From Fundicoccus sp052116145 (GTDB lineage: Bacteria > Bacillota > Bacilli > Lactobacillales > Aerococcaceae): a DNA stretch of 64,000 nt. Positions 34,747 to 42,950 of this stretch are shown here, one piece after another (positions within the stretch are counted from its first letter, which is position 1; each line of letters opens with the position of its first letter). The notes under the pieces were generated by a model. The model was not told where the DNA came from, ran no database searches, and saw nothing but the letters and a program-made list of their open reading frames with translations. The translations under genes and the position numbers were made by a program. The stretch spans positions 248,001-312,000 of the forward strand of contig NZ_JBQKLQ010000001.1 in NCBI RefSeq assembly GCF_052116145.1, in the 5' to 3' direction.

Positions 34747-35556
34747 ATGAAAAAATTCAACATGTTGTTGCTTGCCTTATTAGCTGCCATTAGTCTGTCA
34801 CTACCAAAACTAAGCGTTGCCGCAAAATCATTGGATGAGATAAAAGAAGCCGGGGAGATTGTATTAGGCACGAACGCCGAGTATCCGCCTTTTGAATGGG
34901 TGGAAATGAAAGATGGCGAACAAGTTTATCTTGGGATTGATTTTGATCTAGCCCATTTAATTGCTGAGAAAATTGGTGTTGAACTGGTTGTCAGTGACCA
35001 AGCCTTCAATGCATTAATTCCTTCTTTACAAGCAGGAAAAATTGATATGGCCATTGCTAGTATGTCTTACACGGAAGAAAGAGCTGAACAAGTTGAGTTT
35101 TCCGAGATCTATTTTGAAACGAAAAACTTATTTGCAGTACCTACTGGTAAGGAGGCTGACTATCAAAGCATTGATGATTTTTCAAATGTTAAAATTGGTG
35201 TCTTGAAAGCTTCGGTCCAAGAGCAAATGATCAAAGAGCTGTTTCCAGATGGGGACATCGTCTCAATGAATAAAAACGGAGATCTCATTGAAAGTTTAAA
35301 ATCAGGTCGTGTGGATGTCGTCTTAATGGATAATGTAGTGATTTATCAGTACGAAACCTTAAATTCAGATTCAATTGTTGTATTGGATGAATTTTCATTA
35401 GAAGATGGGTCATTTGGTAATGCTGTGGCGATGGAAAAAGGCAACAGTGAGTTAAAAGCCATTGTCGATCAAGTTATTCTAGAAGCTATCGAGTCAGGCG
35501 AGCTAGATGAGATTGTTGCAAAAAATATCGACTTATCCTCTCAATCACAGGACTAA
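34747..35556 (+). CDS. Amino-acid binding protein 1 of 3 (orphan, T-box controlled)
   Basis: A 269-residue family-3 solute-binding protein. A signal peptide of about 24 residues ends in SVA-AKS; no lipobox Cys. The mature start shows GTNAEYPPFEWVEM, then YLGIDFDLAHLIAEKIGVEL, the arginine-containing ligand segment SYTEERAEQVEFS, and NGDLIESLKSGRVDVVLMD. The pattern is that of polar or basic amino-acid binders. Start ATG 34747 follows TGGAGGAATTATT; the longer frame from 34663 has no ribosome site. No permease or ATPase gene is adjacent, so it must pair with a transporter encoded elsewhere or act as a receptor. Confidence 0.9.
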   Translation: MKKFNMLLLALLAAISLSLPKLSVAAKSLDEIKEAGEIVLGTNAEYPPFEWVEMKDGEQVYLGIDFDLAHLIAEKIGVELVVSDQAFNALIPSLQAGKIDMAIASMSYTEERAEQVEFSEIYFETKNLFAVPTGKEADYQSIDDFSNVKIGVLKASVQEQMIKELFPDGDIVSMNKNGDLIESLKSGRVDVVLMDNVVIYQYETLNSDSIVVLDEFSLEDGSFGNAVAMEKGNSELKAIVDQVILEAIESGELDEIVAKNIDLSSQSQD

Positions 35557-35577
35557 ACCATCAAAGGAGGCACCACG

Positions 35578-36384
35578 ATGGAAAAGATACTGTTAACACT
35601 TTCTTTACTAGTCACTTGTTTCTGGCTCATTAGCCCAAGTTCACACGTGTCAGCGAATTCCTTAGAGGAAATCAAGGCAGCAGGAAAACTTGTGATGGGA
35701 ACCAATGCTGAATACCCACCTTTTGAATGGGTCAAGATGGAGAAGGGGGAACAACAATTTGTTGGCATTGATTTCGACTTAGCTCATAAGATAGCCGATG
35801 AAATTGGCGTTGACTTAGAAGTGAGTGAACATGCCTTTAATGCACTGATACCAACTCTTCAAAGTGGCAAGGTAGATCTTGTGATAGCGGGGATGTCCTA
35901 TACCGATGAAAGAGCTGAACAAATCGATTTTTCTTCGACTTACTATTCGACGGTGAATCAATTCGTCGTTTCAGCCGAAGCCGTCAATCAGTTCAATAGC
36001 CTAGAAGACTTTTCCAAGGTCAAAATAGGCGTCTTAAAAGCTTCAGTCCAAGAACAGCTGATTGCTAAGCAATATCCAGAAGCGGATTATGTCGCGATGA
36101 ATAAGAATGGGGACTTAATTGAGGCCTTAAAAGCAGGTAAACTTGATGCGGTCTTTATGGATAACATAGTCATTGCTGATTTTATTTATCAAAACGCAGG
36201 CCTAATTGCTGCGGTCGAAGAGCTTGAGTTGGAGGGAGGTTCGTTTGATAAGGCCGTCGCACTCGCGAAAGGAAATAGCGAATTGCTAGAGGTCGTTAAC
36301 AAAGTCATTGATGAGGCAGTGGCTTCCGGTGAAATGGAAGAAATTGTTCAAGCTAATATTGCTTTAGTTCGTGAAGGAAATTAA
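35578..36384 (+). CDS. Amino-acid binding protein 2 of 3 (orphan)
   Basis: A 268-residue paralogue of the gene before it, with long shared segments (GTNAEYPPFEWVKM, GIDFDLAHKIADEIGVDLEV, FNALIPTLQSGKVD, KIGVLKASVQEQ). The signal peptide runs to about residue 25 (HVSA-NS); its one Cys lies in the hydrophobic core and is not a lipobox. It starts 21 bases after gene 1 with AAAGGAGGCACCACG, so the two are co-transcribed from the T-box promoter. The high identity suggests fairly recent duplication. Confidence 0.9.
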   Translation: MEKILLTLSLLVTCFWLISPSSHVSANSLEEIKAAGKLVMGTNAEYPPFEWVKMEKGEQQFVGIDFDLAHKIADEIGVDLEVSEHAFNALIPTLQSGKVDLVIAGMSYTDERAEQIDFSSTYYSTVNQFVVSAEAVNQFNSLEDFSKVKIGVLKASVQEQLIAKQYPEADYVAMNKNGDLIEALKAGKLDAVFMDNIVIADFIYQNAGLIAAVEELELEGGSFDKAVALAKGNSELLEVVNKVIDEAVASGEMEEIVQANIALVREGN

Positions 36385-36406
36385 AGAAAAATTCAAATAA
36401 ATCTGA

Positions 36407-36435
36407 TTGCTTGTTAATTTTAAATTCGATATGAT
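36407..36435 (+). promoter_or_regulatory. Possible internal promoter of binding protein 3
   Basis: TTGCTT at 36407-36412, 17-base spacer, TATGAT at 36430-36435, in the 91-base gap between genes 2 and 3. Gene 3 may thus be expressed apart from the T-box. Confidence 0.55.
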
Positions 36436-36475
36436 AAGCAATAAGAATAGACAATAGAGAAAGAGGTTAGTTAAA

Positions 36476-37351
36476 ATGAAAAAATTATTATTAAAATTAA
36501 CGCTAGTAGTCACTTTATTAGCAATGTTTGTACCAGCTGGTTTAGCATCAGCAAAAACAGTTGATGAGATTAAAGAGTCCGGTCAATTGGTTGTTGGAAC
36601 GAGTGCTGATTATCCACCATTTGAATGGGTTGTTTTAGAAAGTAATGGCGATTCTAAAATTGTCGGGATTGATGTTGACTTAGCACAATTAATTGCCGAT
36701 GAGTTGGGTGTCGAATTAGTCATGGAAGATATGCCATTTGATTCATTAATTCCGTCAGTAATTTCTGGAAGAATTGATATGACGATTGCGGGAATGACTT
36801 ATACTGAAGAACGTGCCGAACAAGTAGATTTTTCAGAACAATATCACCAATCAGTAAGTAATTTCGTTGTCTTAGCAGGAGAAGAAGGTAAGTATGAGAC
36901 AGTTGAAGATTTTGATGGGCTAAAAATTGGTGTTCAAAAAGGCACTGTACAAGAGCAAATGGTGACTGAAAACTTGGCGAATGCAGAGATTGTCTCAATG
37001 CAGAAAACTGGTTTGCTCATCGAAGCGTTAAAAACTAAAAAAGTGGATGCTATCTTTATTGATGATATTGTGACGATTGAATTCGTAGCAGTTAACGAAG
37101 GACAAATTGCAGTGGTCTCTGATGTGGTATTCGAAAACCCAGAACAAGGTAAAGCAGTTGCCCTTGCTAAAGGTAATGAAGAATTATTAGAACTTATCAA
37201 TAAAGTTGTTTTAGAAGCTGTTGAATCAGGTAAGATCACTGAATTCATTGAAGCAAACGTAACACTACAAGCTGAATCCGCAGATGAAGAAGTTGCTGAA
37301 GAGGATTCACAAGAAGACGCAGCAGAAGAATCTGAAGAAGATTCAGAATAA
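36476..37351 (+). CDS. Amino-acid binding protein 3 of 3 (orphan), with acidic tail
   Basis: A 291-residue family-3 binding protein, more distant from the first two (GTSADYPPFEWVVLE, IVGIDVDLAQLIADELGVELVMEDM, MTYTEERAEQVDFSEQY, NKVVLEAVESGK). The signal peptide ends LASA-KT with no lipobox. After the fold ends near residue 267 there is a tail of about 24 residues made almost only of Glu, Asp, Ala and Ser. It has its own possible promoter and is followed by a terminator. Substrate not known; the YPPFEW motif is usual for basic and amide amino acids. Confidence 0.9.
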   Translation: MKKLLLKLTLVVTLLAMFVPAGLASAKTVDEIKESGQLVVGTSADYPPFEWVVLESNGDSKIVGIDVDLAQLIADELGVELVMEDMPFDSLIPSVISGRIDMTIAGMTYTEERAEQVDFSEQYHQSVSNFVVLAGEEGKYETVEDFDGLKIGVQKGTVQEQMVTENLANAEIVSMQKTGLLIEALKTKKVDAIFIDDIVTIEFVAVNEGQIAVVSDVVFENPEQGKAVALAKGNEELLELINKVVLEAVESGKITEFIEANVTLQAESADEEVAEEDSQEDAAEESEEDSE

Positions 37352-37362
37352 TCATGGCTTTC

Positions 37363-37398
37363 AAATCCGTTAGACTGTTAGGGTCTATCGGATTTTTT
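37363..37398 (+). terminator. Terminator after binding protein 3
   Basis: AATCCG-T-TAGAC (37363-37374) pairs with GTCTA-T-CGGATT (37382-37393), then T. Confidence 0.9.
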
Positions 37399-37450
37399 TG
37401 TCGGCAATAATGGGTAAGTTTATTGAGTATAATAATATTTGAAAAAAAGT

Positions 37451-37479
37451 TTGACGTCGGCTGGTATATTTGGTACTAT
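37451..37479 (+). promoter_or_regulatory. Promoter of rplU operon
   Basis: TTGACG at 37451-37456, 17-base spacer, TACTAT at 37474-37479. Confidence 0.65.
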
Positions 37480-37494
37480 ACTATTGTTGTATTT

Positions 37495-37610
37495 GTGTAG
37501 CACCACGTCTACAACCGCGCATTTTAAGAACTAAGAATTGCTTGGCAATCTCTTAACGTGGCGAGTCTAAGTGTAGAGTTCATCGAACTCGCAAATCTAA
37601 TATAGGAGGT
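37495..37610 (+). promoter_or_regulatory. L21 leader (ribosomal protein autoregulatory RNA), probable
   Basis: The stretch of roughly 120 bases before rplU is GC-richer and structured, with GAGTT-CATC-GAACTC near 37576 and the flanking TAAGAA/TTGCTTGGCAA elements. Firmicutes carry an L21 leader element in this position. I assign it by position and structure, not by alignment. Confidence 0.55.
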
Positions 37611-37616
37611 GCTTGA

Positions 37617-37925
37617 ATGTACGCAATTATTAAAACAGGCGGAAAACAAGTAAAAGTTGAAGTAGGTCAAACAATCTTTGTTGAGAAACTAGACGTCGAA
37701 GCTGGCGAAAAAGTTACTTTTGACGAAGTTGTCTTAGTAGGTGGCGAAGAAACTAAAGTGGGTACTCCACTAGTTGAAGGCGCAACTGTTGAAGCAACTG
37801 TTGAAAAACAAGGACGCGAAAAGAAAGTCGTGACGTTTAGATACAGACGTCGTAAAGACTCTCATCGTAAACAAGGTCACCGTCAACCATATACTAAATT
37901 AACAATTGATGCTATTAACGCATAA
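37617..37925 (+). CDS. rplU: Ribosomal protein L21
   Basis: A 102-residue large-subunit protein that binds 23S rRNA next to L20. MYAIIKTGGKQVKVE, the basic loop FRYRRRKDSHRKQGHRQPYT and the end LTIDAINA are canonical. The start follows TAGGAGGTGCTTGA. It heads rplU-prp-rpmA, with prp beginning two bases after its stop. Confidence 0.98.
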   Translation: MYAIIKTGGKQVKVEVGQTIFVEKLDVEAGEKVTFDEVVLVGGEETKVGTPLVEGATVEATVEKQGREKKVVTFRYRRRKDSHRKQGHRQPYTKLTIDAINA

Positions 37926-37927
37926 TT

Positions 37928-38269
37928 ATGATTAAGATTACGGTTTACAAAGATGCACAAGATACGATTCAACAACTAAAAATGATAGGGCATGCGCAAT
38001 ACGCAGATCCAGGGTACGACATTGTTTGTGCGGCTGTATCAAGTCAGGTCATTTCAGTTGAAAACTCTTTACAACAGTTGCTTAAAATTGCAGTTGAAAC
38101 AAAAGTAGATGAAGTCGAAGGTGGCTTTTTACATTTGAAGATGCCGGCAATTACACAGAAACGGTTAAGAAGTGATAGCCAACTATTGTTAAATCATTTA
38201 GTCTTTGCATTACAAGTTCTCGCTGAGAACTACCCTGAATTTATTAAAATTCAAGAATCAACTATTTAA
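37928..38269 (+). CDS. prp: Ribosomal-processing cysteine protease Prp
   Basis: A 113-residue protease (YsxB family) that trims the N-terminus of ribosomal protein L27. The catalytic pair is seen in GHAQYADPGYDIVCAAVS: His in GHA and Cys in IVCAAVS. The next gene encodes an L27 with the matching cleavage site, so enzyme and substrate are neighbours. No separate Shine-Dalgarno is visible; translation is probably coupled to rplU. Confidence 0.95.
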   Translation: MIKITVYKDAQDTIQQLKMIGHAQYADPGYDIVCAAVSSQVISVENSLQQLLKIAVETKVDEVEGGFLHLKMPAITQKRLRSDSQLLLNHLVFALQVLAENYPEFIKIQESTI

Positions 38270-38289
38270 CCTTAAGGAGGTGCTTGTCA

Positions 38290-38580
38290 ATGTTGAAATT
38301 AAATTTACAATTATTTGCAACGAAAAAAGGTGGAGGTTCGACTCAAAACGGTCGTGACTCAATCTCTAAACGTCTAGGCGCTAAATCAGCTGACGGCGAA
38401 ACAATTCACGCAGGTACTATCATTTACCGTCAACGTGGAACTAAAATTCACGCTGGTAATAACGTAGGCCGCGGTGGAGATGACACATTGTTTGCATTAG
38501 TAGACGGTGTTGTTCGTTTCGAACGTAAAGGTAAAGGCAAGAAACAAGTTTCTGTCTATCCAGCAGCTTTAGAAGCTTAA
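38290..38580 (+). CDS. rpmA: Ribosomal protein L27 with Prp-cleaved N-terminal extension
   Basis: A 96-residue large-subunit protein whose mature N-terminus reaches the peptidyl transferase centre. It starts MLKLNLQLFATKKGGGSTQNG; the LQLF/ATKKG junction is the site cut by Prp in Firmicutes. Start ATG 38290 follows AAGGAGGTGCTTGTCA; an in-frame TTG six bases upstream is not needed. It ends the operon before a strong terminator. Confidence 0.98.
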   Translation: MLKLNLQLFATKKGGGSTQNGRDSISKRLGAKSADGETIHAGTIIYRQRGTKIHAGNNVGRGGDDTLFALVDGVVRFERKGKGKKQVSVYPAALEA

Positions 38581-38597
38581 TAAGAAAACATTTTCGG

Positions 38598-38629
38598 GAC
38601 TCTCTGATTCGTCAGTGAGTCTTTTTTTT
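38598..38629 (+). terminator. Terminator after rpmA
   Basis: GACTC-T-CTGA around TTCG with TCAG-T-GAGTC, then eight T. Confidence 0.92.
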
Positions 38630-38811
38630 ATACCCATCATTAGACTCGTCTGAATATGATGTCTAAAGCCTAGAGAGTATATGTTCCTATTCTGCAAAGG
38701 AAGACCTTCTGTTATTTTTTAAAATTTAATCTGAGTTTTGAAGCGAAATAATTTTACAAGCGGCTGAGATATTGATACTCTTAAGGTAGTATATAAGAAA
38801 GGGGTTTCAAT

Positions 38812-39936
38812 ATGATAAAATTAAATGCCTTTCCAGCACCAGAGCTGGAGAAAGATGATGAACTCTTTGTGACGGTTGCCTTAGAATTACATTCAACGTC
38901 TGTTAGTTCCGACCAAGATCGAATTCAATTGAATAATCTGTTAGATGACGCTAAGAAAAGGATTAAAGATGAGTGTGATAAGGATTTAGCTAAAAAGTTA
39001 ATCGCTCAAGTAGATAAAGCTAAGAAACATGATATTGAATTAGTTACTTACCGTGGAGGCCTCGCGCTTTATATTACGCAAGATGATATTTTTTATTACC
39101 ATTTAGGTATTCCAGTAGCTAATTTATTGAATGTATCTAATGGCCCTAACTTGACACCTTTAATTGAAAACTACCAATTTACAAATCAATATTTCGTATT
39201 AGTGTTAAATAGAGAAGATATTCGACTGTTCGAAGGGGATTCGACTTCTGTTAAGGAAATCAAACTCGAGGGAGAAGATGTGCCTAAGACTTTAGAGGCG
39301 GCTCTTGGAACTGAAAAAACTGGCGACAGTTCTGCAAGTGGTGCTGGCGGTGGAGGTGGTGGAGAGAGCGCTTTGCACGGCCATACAGAAACTAGTAAAG
39401 AAAAGGATATCGACCGTGAAAATTACTTTAGAATTGTAGATCGCTATATTCAAGAGCATTATACATCTGAACGTGAGTTACCATTGATTTTATACGCACT
39501 ACCAGAAAATCAAGCGGTATTTCGTAAATTATCAAAAAACAATCATCTGTTAGAGGATGGGATTGAAGAGTCAGGTGCAAACGTAAGCTTTAATACGGTC
39601 CAGGAAAAAGCTTTAGCCAAAAACATCGAAGTTGTTAAGAAGCAGCAAGAAAAAATGTTTAATCGCTTTAGAGAAACGTCTATGAAGTTTCGTGTTGATA
39701 ATCAATTAAATGATTTAGCGATAAGTGCAACGCAAGGGCGTGTAGAAGAATTATTGGTTAACAAAGGGTACCGTCAAAGAGGTATCATTACGCCAGAAGG
39801 TGAATTTGAAGAAGTCGATCACGATTTCGTCAAACGATTAATTACTCGTGTTGTCGCAACAAAAGGTAAAGTCTTTGTAGTCAACCAAGACGATATGCCA
39901 GTGGGAATTAATTTATCTGCGCGATTGAGATATTAA
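38812..39936 (+). CDS. BaeRF-family protein (bacterial relative of archaeal/eukaryotic release factor)
   Basis: A 374-residue protein resembling the BaeRF group, bacterial proteins with the domain plan of eRF1. The N-terminal part (1-155) includes YRGGLALYITQDDIFYYHLG and the FVLVLNREDIRLFEG strand. A Gly-rich linker near residue 180-187 leads to LHGHTETSKEKDIDRENYFRIVDRYI, and the C-terminal third has an L7Ae-like fold with ATQGRVEELLVNKGYRQRG. Such proteins are suggested to act on ribosomes, but no function is proven. The start follows AAAGGGGTTTCAAT. It stands alone. Confidence 0.72.
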   Translation: MIKLNAFPAPELEKDDELFVTVALELHSTSVSSDQDRIQLNNLLDDAKKRIKDECDKDLAKKLIAQVDKAKKHDIELVTYRGGLALYITQDDIFYYHLGIPVANLLNVSNGPNLTPLIENYQFTNQYFVLVLNREDIRLFEGDSTSVKEIKLEGEDVPKTLEAALGTEKTGDSSASGAGGGGGGESALHGHTETSKEKDIDRENYFRIVDRYIQEHYTSERELPLILYALPENQAVFRKLSKNNHLLEDGIEESGANVSFNTVQEKALAKNIEVVKKQQEKMFNRFRETSMKFRVDNQLNDLAISATQGRVEELLVNKGYRQRGIITPEGEFEEVDHDFVKRLITRVVATKGKVFVVNQDDMPVGINLSARLRY

Positions 39937-39944
39937 ATATTAAA

Positions 39945-39984
39945 GAAGCCTCCAAACGATTAGGTTAGATCGTTTGGAGGCTTC
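39945..39984. terminator. Perfect 16-bp hairpin after the BaeRF gene
   Basis: GAAGCCTCCAAACGAT (39945-39960) pairs exactly with ATCGTTTGGAGGCTTC (39969-39984). There is no T run on the plus side and only a weak one on the minus side, so it may serve both directions between convergent genes. Confidence 0.6.
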
Positions 39985-40142
39985 TGCGTATCTTATCCCT
40001 TAAATGCTGTCAGATTGTTTTGTTAAAACTGGAGTGAGTGGTTGGTTCAATGCTAAGGAATCTACTGCACGTACGAGTATGTGAGTTAATCGTCATACTG
40101 CTGTAGCTGTGGCACACAAGTATGTCTTAGTTACCATTCATG

Positions 40143-40586
40143 CTATCGCGTTTGTTTATTACCTTCTTTAGTATAAGTAACGACTTTTGTGCCCTTATTC
40201 TTAGCAATCTCTTTTGCACGTTCTATAGCGGTTTCTTTAGTTGTAAAAGTATCACTTGCACGTTCAGCTTTGACGGTTTTAACATGCCATTCATCATTTT
40301 TATAAAACACTTCAACATTTTCATCGAGTAAGTCGGGATTTGAGCTTTGGTCATGTGTATCATTTTTCTTAGGATTTGGCTCCTGTTCAAAAGCCTCTTT
40401 TTCTTGTGTACTCGCATTGTCATACCATTCTTTGCCTTGTGAGATTGCAATAGGAATTGCTTGATTATCATCGTATCCATTGGCTAACAAAGCGTTTGCG
40501 ATATCGATGATTTTCTTACGTAGTAAGTTGTCAAAGTTCTTTAATGAAGCAGGATAATCATTCATGTTCCATGGCATTTCATTCAC
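40143..40586 (-). CDS. YdaT-like stress protein (ChaB-like plus DUF2188)
   Basis: A 147-residue soluble protein with two parts. Residues 4-60 are ChaB-like (PWNMNDYPASLKNF, then AIPIAISQGKEWYDN), and residues 90-147 fit DUF2188 (VEVFYKNDEWHVKTVKAERASDTFTTKETAIERAKEIA). YdaT in Bacillus has this plan and belongs to the general stress regulon. Molecular function is unknown. The ribosome site is AAAGGAGAGTGA on the minus strand; a second ATG three codons in is possible. Confidence 0.8.
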   Translation of the reverse strand: MNEMPWNMNDYPASLKNFDNLLRKKIIDIANALLANGYDDNQAIPIAISQGKEWYDNASTQEKEAFEQEPNPKKNDTHDQSSNPDLLDENVEVFYKNDEWHVKTVKAERASDTFTTKETAIERAKEIAKNKGTKVVTYTKEGNKQTR

Positions 40587-40767
40587 TCTCCTTTGATAGA
40601 ATATGTCACATCATAATGTGAGTATGCTGAAAATTTAGTAATAATTCAATTGAAAAGCCTTTGATAAGGCAGTCAATACGATATAATAAGCTATAACGAT
40701 ATCGTATAATACAATTACAAGCAGCGTGGTGAGTTAAAAACCGATCAGAGTAGAAAAGAGGGATTCA

Positions 40768-41472
40768 ATGTTCAAGGATAAAGTGGTCGTTATTACAGGC
40801 GGTGCCCAGGGGATTGGTGAAGCCTTAAGTAAAGAATTTACTAAATTAGGAGCACACGTATGTATCATTGATCAACAAAGCAATCATTATTTTCAAGGCG
40901 ATTTGGCAGATGGTCAAGTGATTCAACAATTTGCGGCCAAAGTAATTGAAGATTATGGCGGGCTGGACTTACTAATAAATAATGCAGCGCCTTTATTTAA
41001 AGGGTTGACAGAGTGTAGTTATGAGGAATTTAACTTAGCGCTAAGTGTGGGAGTGACCGCTCCTTTTATGCTGACGAAATTATTTGCAGACTACTTCAAG
41101 CCAGGTGCTTCAATCATCAATATTTCGTCAACGCGCGATAGAATGAGCCAAGCACACTCAGAAAGTTATTCTGCTGCTAAGGGCGGAATTTCAGCTCTCA
41201 CGCGTAGTTTGGCCGTCACACTGGCAGGGAAAGTACGGGTCAATTCAATTTCGCCAGGTTGGATTGATACGACTAATACTAAAGCTTCACCTAGCGATGA
41301 CTTGCAACATCTAGTCCATCGAATCGGCCAAGTCGAAGACGTTGTGCATGCGGTTAAATTTCTAGCGTCACCAGAAGCTGGTTTTATTACGGGAGAAGAC
41401 TTGACATTGGATGGTGGTATGTCGAAATTAATGATTTATCATGACGATGCCGGATGGACTTATCACCCTTAG
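40768..41472 (+). CDS. Short-chain dehydrogenase/reductase
   Basis: A 234-residue NAD(P)-dependent oxidoreductase with a complete SDR pattern: VVITGGAQGIGEALSKEF for cofactor binding, LLINNAAPLF, the catalytic Ser in INISSTRDR, and YSAAKGG with the Tyr and Lys. It ends with GFITGEDLTLDGGMS, as usual for classical SDRs. The Asp-type acidic residue after strand 2 (CIIDQQ) suggests NAD rather than NADP. The substrate cannot be read from the sequence. It stands alone. Confidence 0.9.
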   Translation: MFKDKVVVITGGAQGIGEALSKEFTKLGAHVCIIDQQSNHYFQGDLADGQVIQQFAAKVIEDYGGLDLLINNAAPLFKGLTECSYEEFNLALSVGVTAPFMLTKLFADYFKPGASIINISSTRDRMSQAHSESYSAAKGGISALTRSLAVTLAGKVRVNSISPGWIDTTNTKASPSDDLQHLVHRIGQVEDVVHAVKFLASPEAGFITGEDLTLDGGMSKLMIYHDDAGWTYHP

Positions 41473-41568
41473 TAAACAGAGAATAGAGAGCGTGTTCTTC
41501 TATAAGCAAAAGTTATGGTTTGTAGTTGATTTTATGATGTACTTCTAACCATATATTGGATTTAATTA

Positions 41569-41597
41569 TTATCAATAATCAGCAAACGTGTTATACT
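41569..41597 (+). promoter_or_regulatory. Promoter of ackA
   Basis: TTATCA at 41569-41574, 17-base spacer, TATACT at 41592-41597. The spacer holds AGCAAACGTGTT, a partial match to a CcpA site; ackA is often under CcpA in Firmicutes. Confidence 0.6.
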
Positions 41598-41636
41598 TAG
41601 GATATTAATTAATATATGAAATGGGGAAATGGATTA

Positions 41637-42827
41637 ATGTCTAAGATTATGGCGATCAACGCTGGTAGCTCAAGTTTAAAATTCCAAATTATCGTTATGC
41701 CGGAAGAGGAAGTTCTTTCTATCGGTTTAGTGGAGCGTATTGGTTTAGCAGGCTCACGTTTGGAAATTGAATACGGTGAAGGTCAAGAATTTGAATTAGT
41801 AGAAGATATTCCAAACCACGACCGTGCGGTTGAATTATTATTCGAACACTTAAGTTCATTAAAAGTAATTGAAAACTTCGATGAAATTGCAGGAGTTGGT
41901 CACCGTGTAGTTGCTGGGGGAGAACTCTTTAAAGAATCAGCTTTAGTAACTGACGAAGTAATCCAACAAGTTGATGATTTAGGCGAATTTGCACCATTAC
42001 ATAACTATGCTGAAGCAACAGTTATGCGTGCTTTCAAAGAGCGTTTACCTGAAGTACCAATGGCAGCGATTTTCGATACTTCATTCCATACAACAATGCC
42101 AGCTGTTAACTACGTATACAGCTTACCATATGAGTACTACGAAGATTTCGCGGCTCGTAAATATGGCGCACACGGTACTAGCCACCGTTACGTTGCAAAC
42201 CGTGCAGCTGAAATGTTAGGTAAACCAGTTGAAGATTTAAAAATCATTACTTGTCATTTAGGTAATGGTGGTTCAATTACTGCTGTTGAATACGGCAAGT
42301 CAATTGACACTTCAATGGGCTTCACGCCATTAGCAGGTATTACAATGGGAACTCGTACAGGTGACATTGATGCCTCATTAATTCCATTCTTAATGGAAAA
42401 ACTAAATATCACTGATGTTCAAGAAATTATCGATATCTTCAACAAGAAATCTGGTTTATTAGGAATTTCAGGCGTATCAAGTGATATGCGTGACGTTGAA
42501 GGTGCAGCAGCAGAAGGTAACGAGCGTGCACAATTAGCATTAGATATTTTCTATAACCGTGTTCAAAAATATATCGGTCAATACGTAGCATTAATGAATG
42601 GTGTTGACGCAATTGTCTTTACTGCAGGTATTGGCGAAAACTCAGGTATCACTCGTAAAATTATCATGGATGGCTTAACATTCTTTGGTGGTACAATTGA
42701 CGATGCTAAAAACGATACGCGCAAAGAAGCGATTATTTCTACAGATGACTCAACAGTAGCAATTTTAAACGTTCCAACGAACGAAGAAGTAGAAATTGCC
42801 CGTGAAGTAATCCGTTTATCTAAATAA
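41637..42827 (+). CDS. ackA: Acetate kinase
   Basis: Makes ATP and acetate from acetyl phosphate, the energy-yielding last step of heterofermentative or mixed-acid metabolism. The 396 residues begin MSKIMAINAGSSSLKFQI and contain GHRVVAGGE, FDTSFHTTMP, KYGAHGTSHRY, THLGNG-like CHLGNGGSITAV and FTAGIGENSG. I use ATG 41637 because the homologous start is MSKI; the frame from 41616 adds seven residues without a ribosome site. Codon use is biased as in highly expressed genes. No pta gene is next to it. Confidence 0.97.
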   Translation: MSKIMAINAGSSSLKFQIIVMPEEEVLSIGLVERIGLAGSRLEIEYGEGQEFELVEDIPNHDRAVELLFEHLSSLKVIENFDEIAGVGHRVVAGGELFKESALVTDEVIQQVDDLGEFAPLHNYAEATVMRAFKERLPEVPMAAIFDTSFHTTMPAVNYVYSLPYEYYEDFAARKYGAHGTSHRYVANRAAEMLGKPVEDLKIITCHLGNGGSITAVEYGKSIDTSMGFTPLAGITMGTRTGDIDASLIPFLMEKLNITDVQEIIDIFNKKSGLLGISGVSSDMRDVEGAAAEGNERAQLALDIFYNRVQKYIGQYVALMNGVDAIVFTAGIGENSGITRKIIMDGLTFFGGTIDDAKNDTRKEAIISTDDSTVAILNVPTNEEVEIAREVIRLSK

Positions 42828-42835
42828 TTTTTTAA

Positions 42836-42868
42836 AACCTACATATTTATTTTATGTAGGTTCTTTTT
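42836..42868 (+). terminator. Terminator after ackA
   Basis: AACCTACATA (42836-42845) pairs with TATGTAGGTT (42853-42862), then CTTTTT. Confidence 0.9.
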
Positions 42869-42950
42869 ATGCATACTAATCAATAGATCAACCGACATTG
42901 AAGTGGAACGTTTCCTTTCTATCGATTGATCGAATCAAAGGAGATCCCTG

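Noticed and set aside
36720..37248. Minus-strand frames inside binding protein 3
   Set aside because: Antisense shadows with low-complexity composition caused by the codon pattern of the plus-strand gene.
41575..41597. CcpA site in the ackA promoter
   Set aside because: AGCAAACGTGTT matches the cre consensus only in part; mentioned with the promoter but not called as a separate site.
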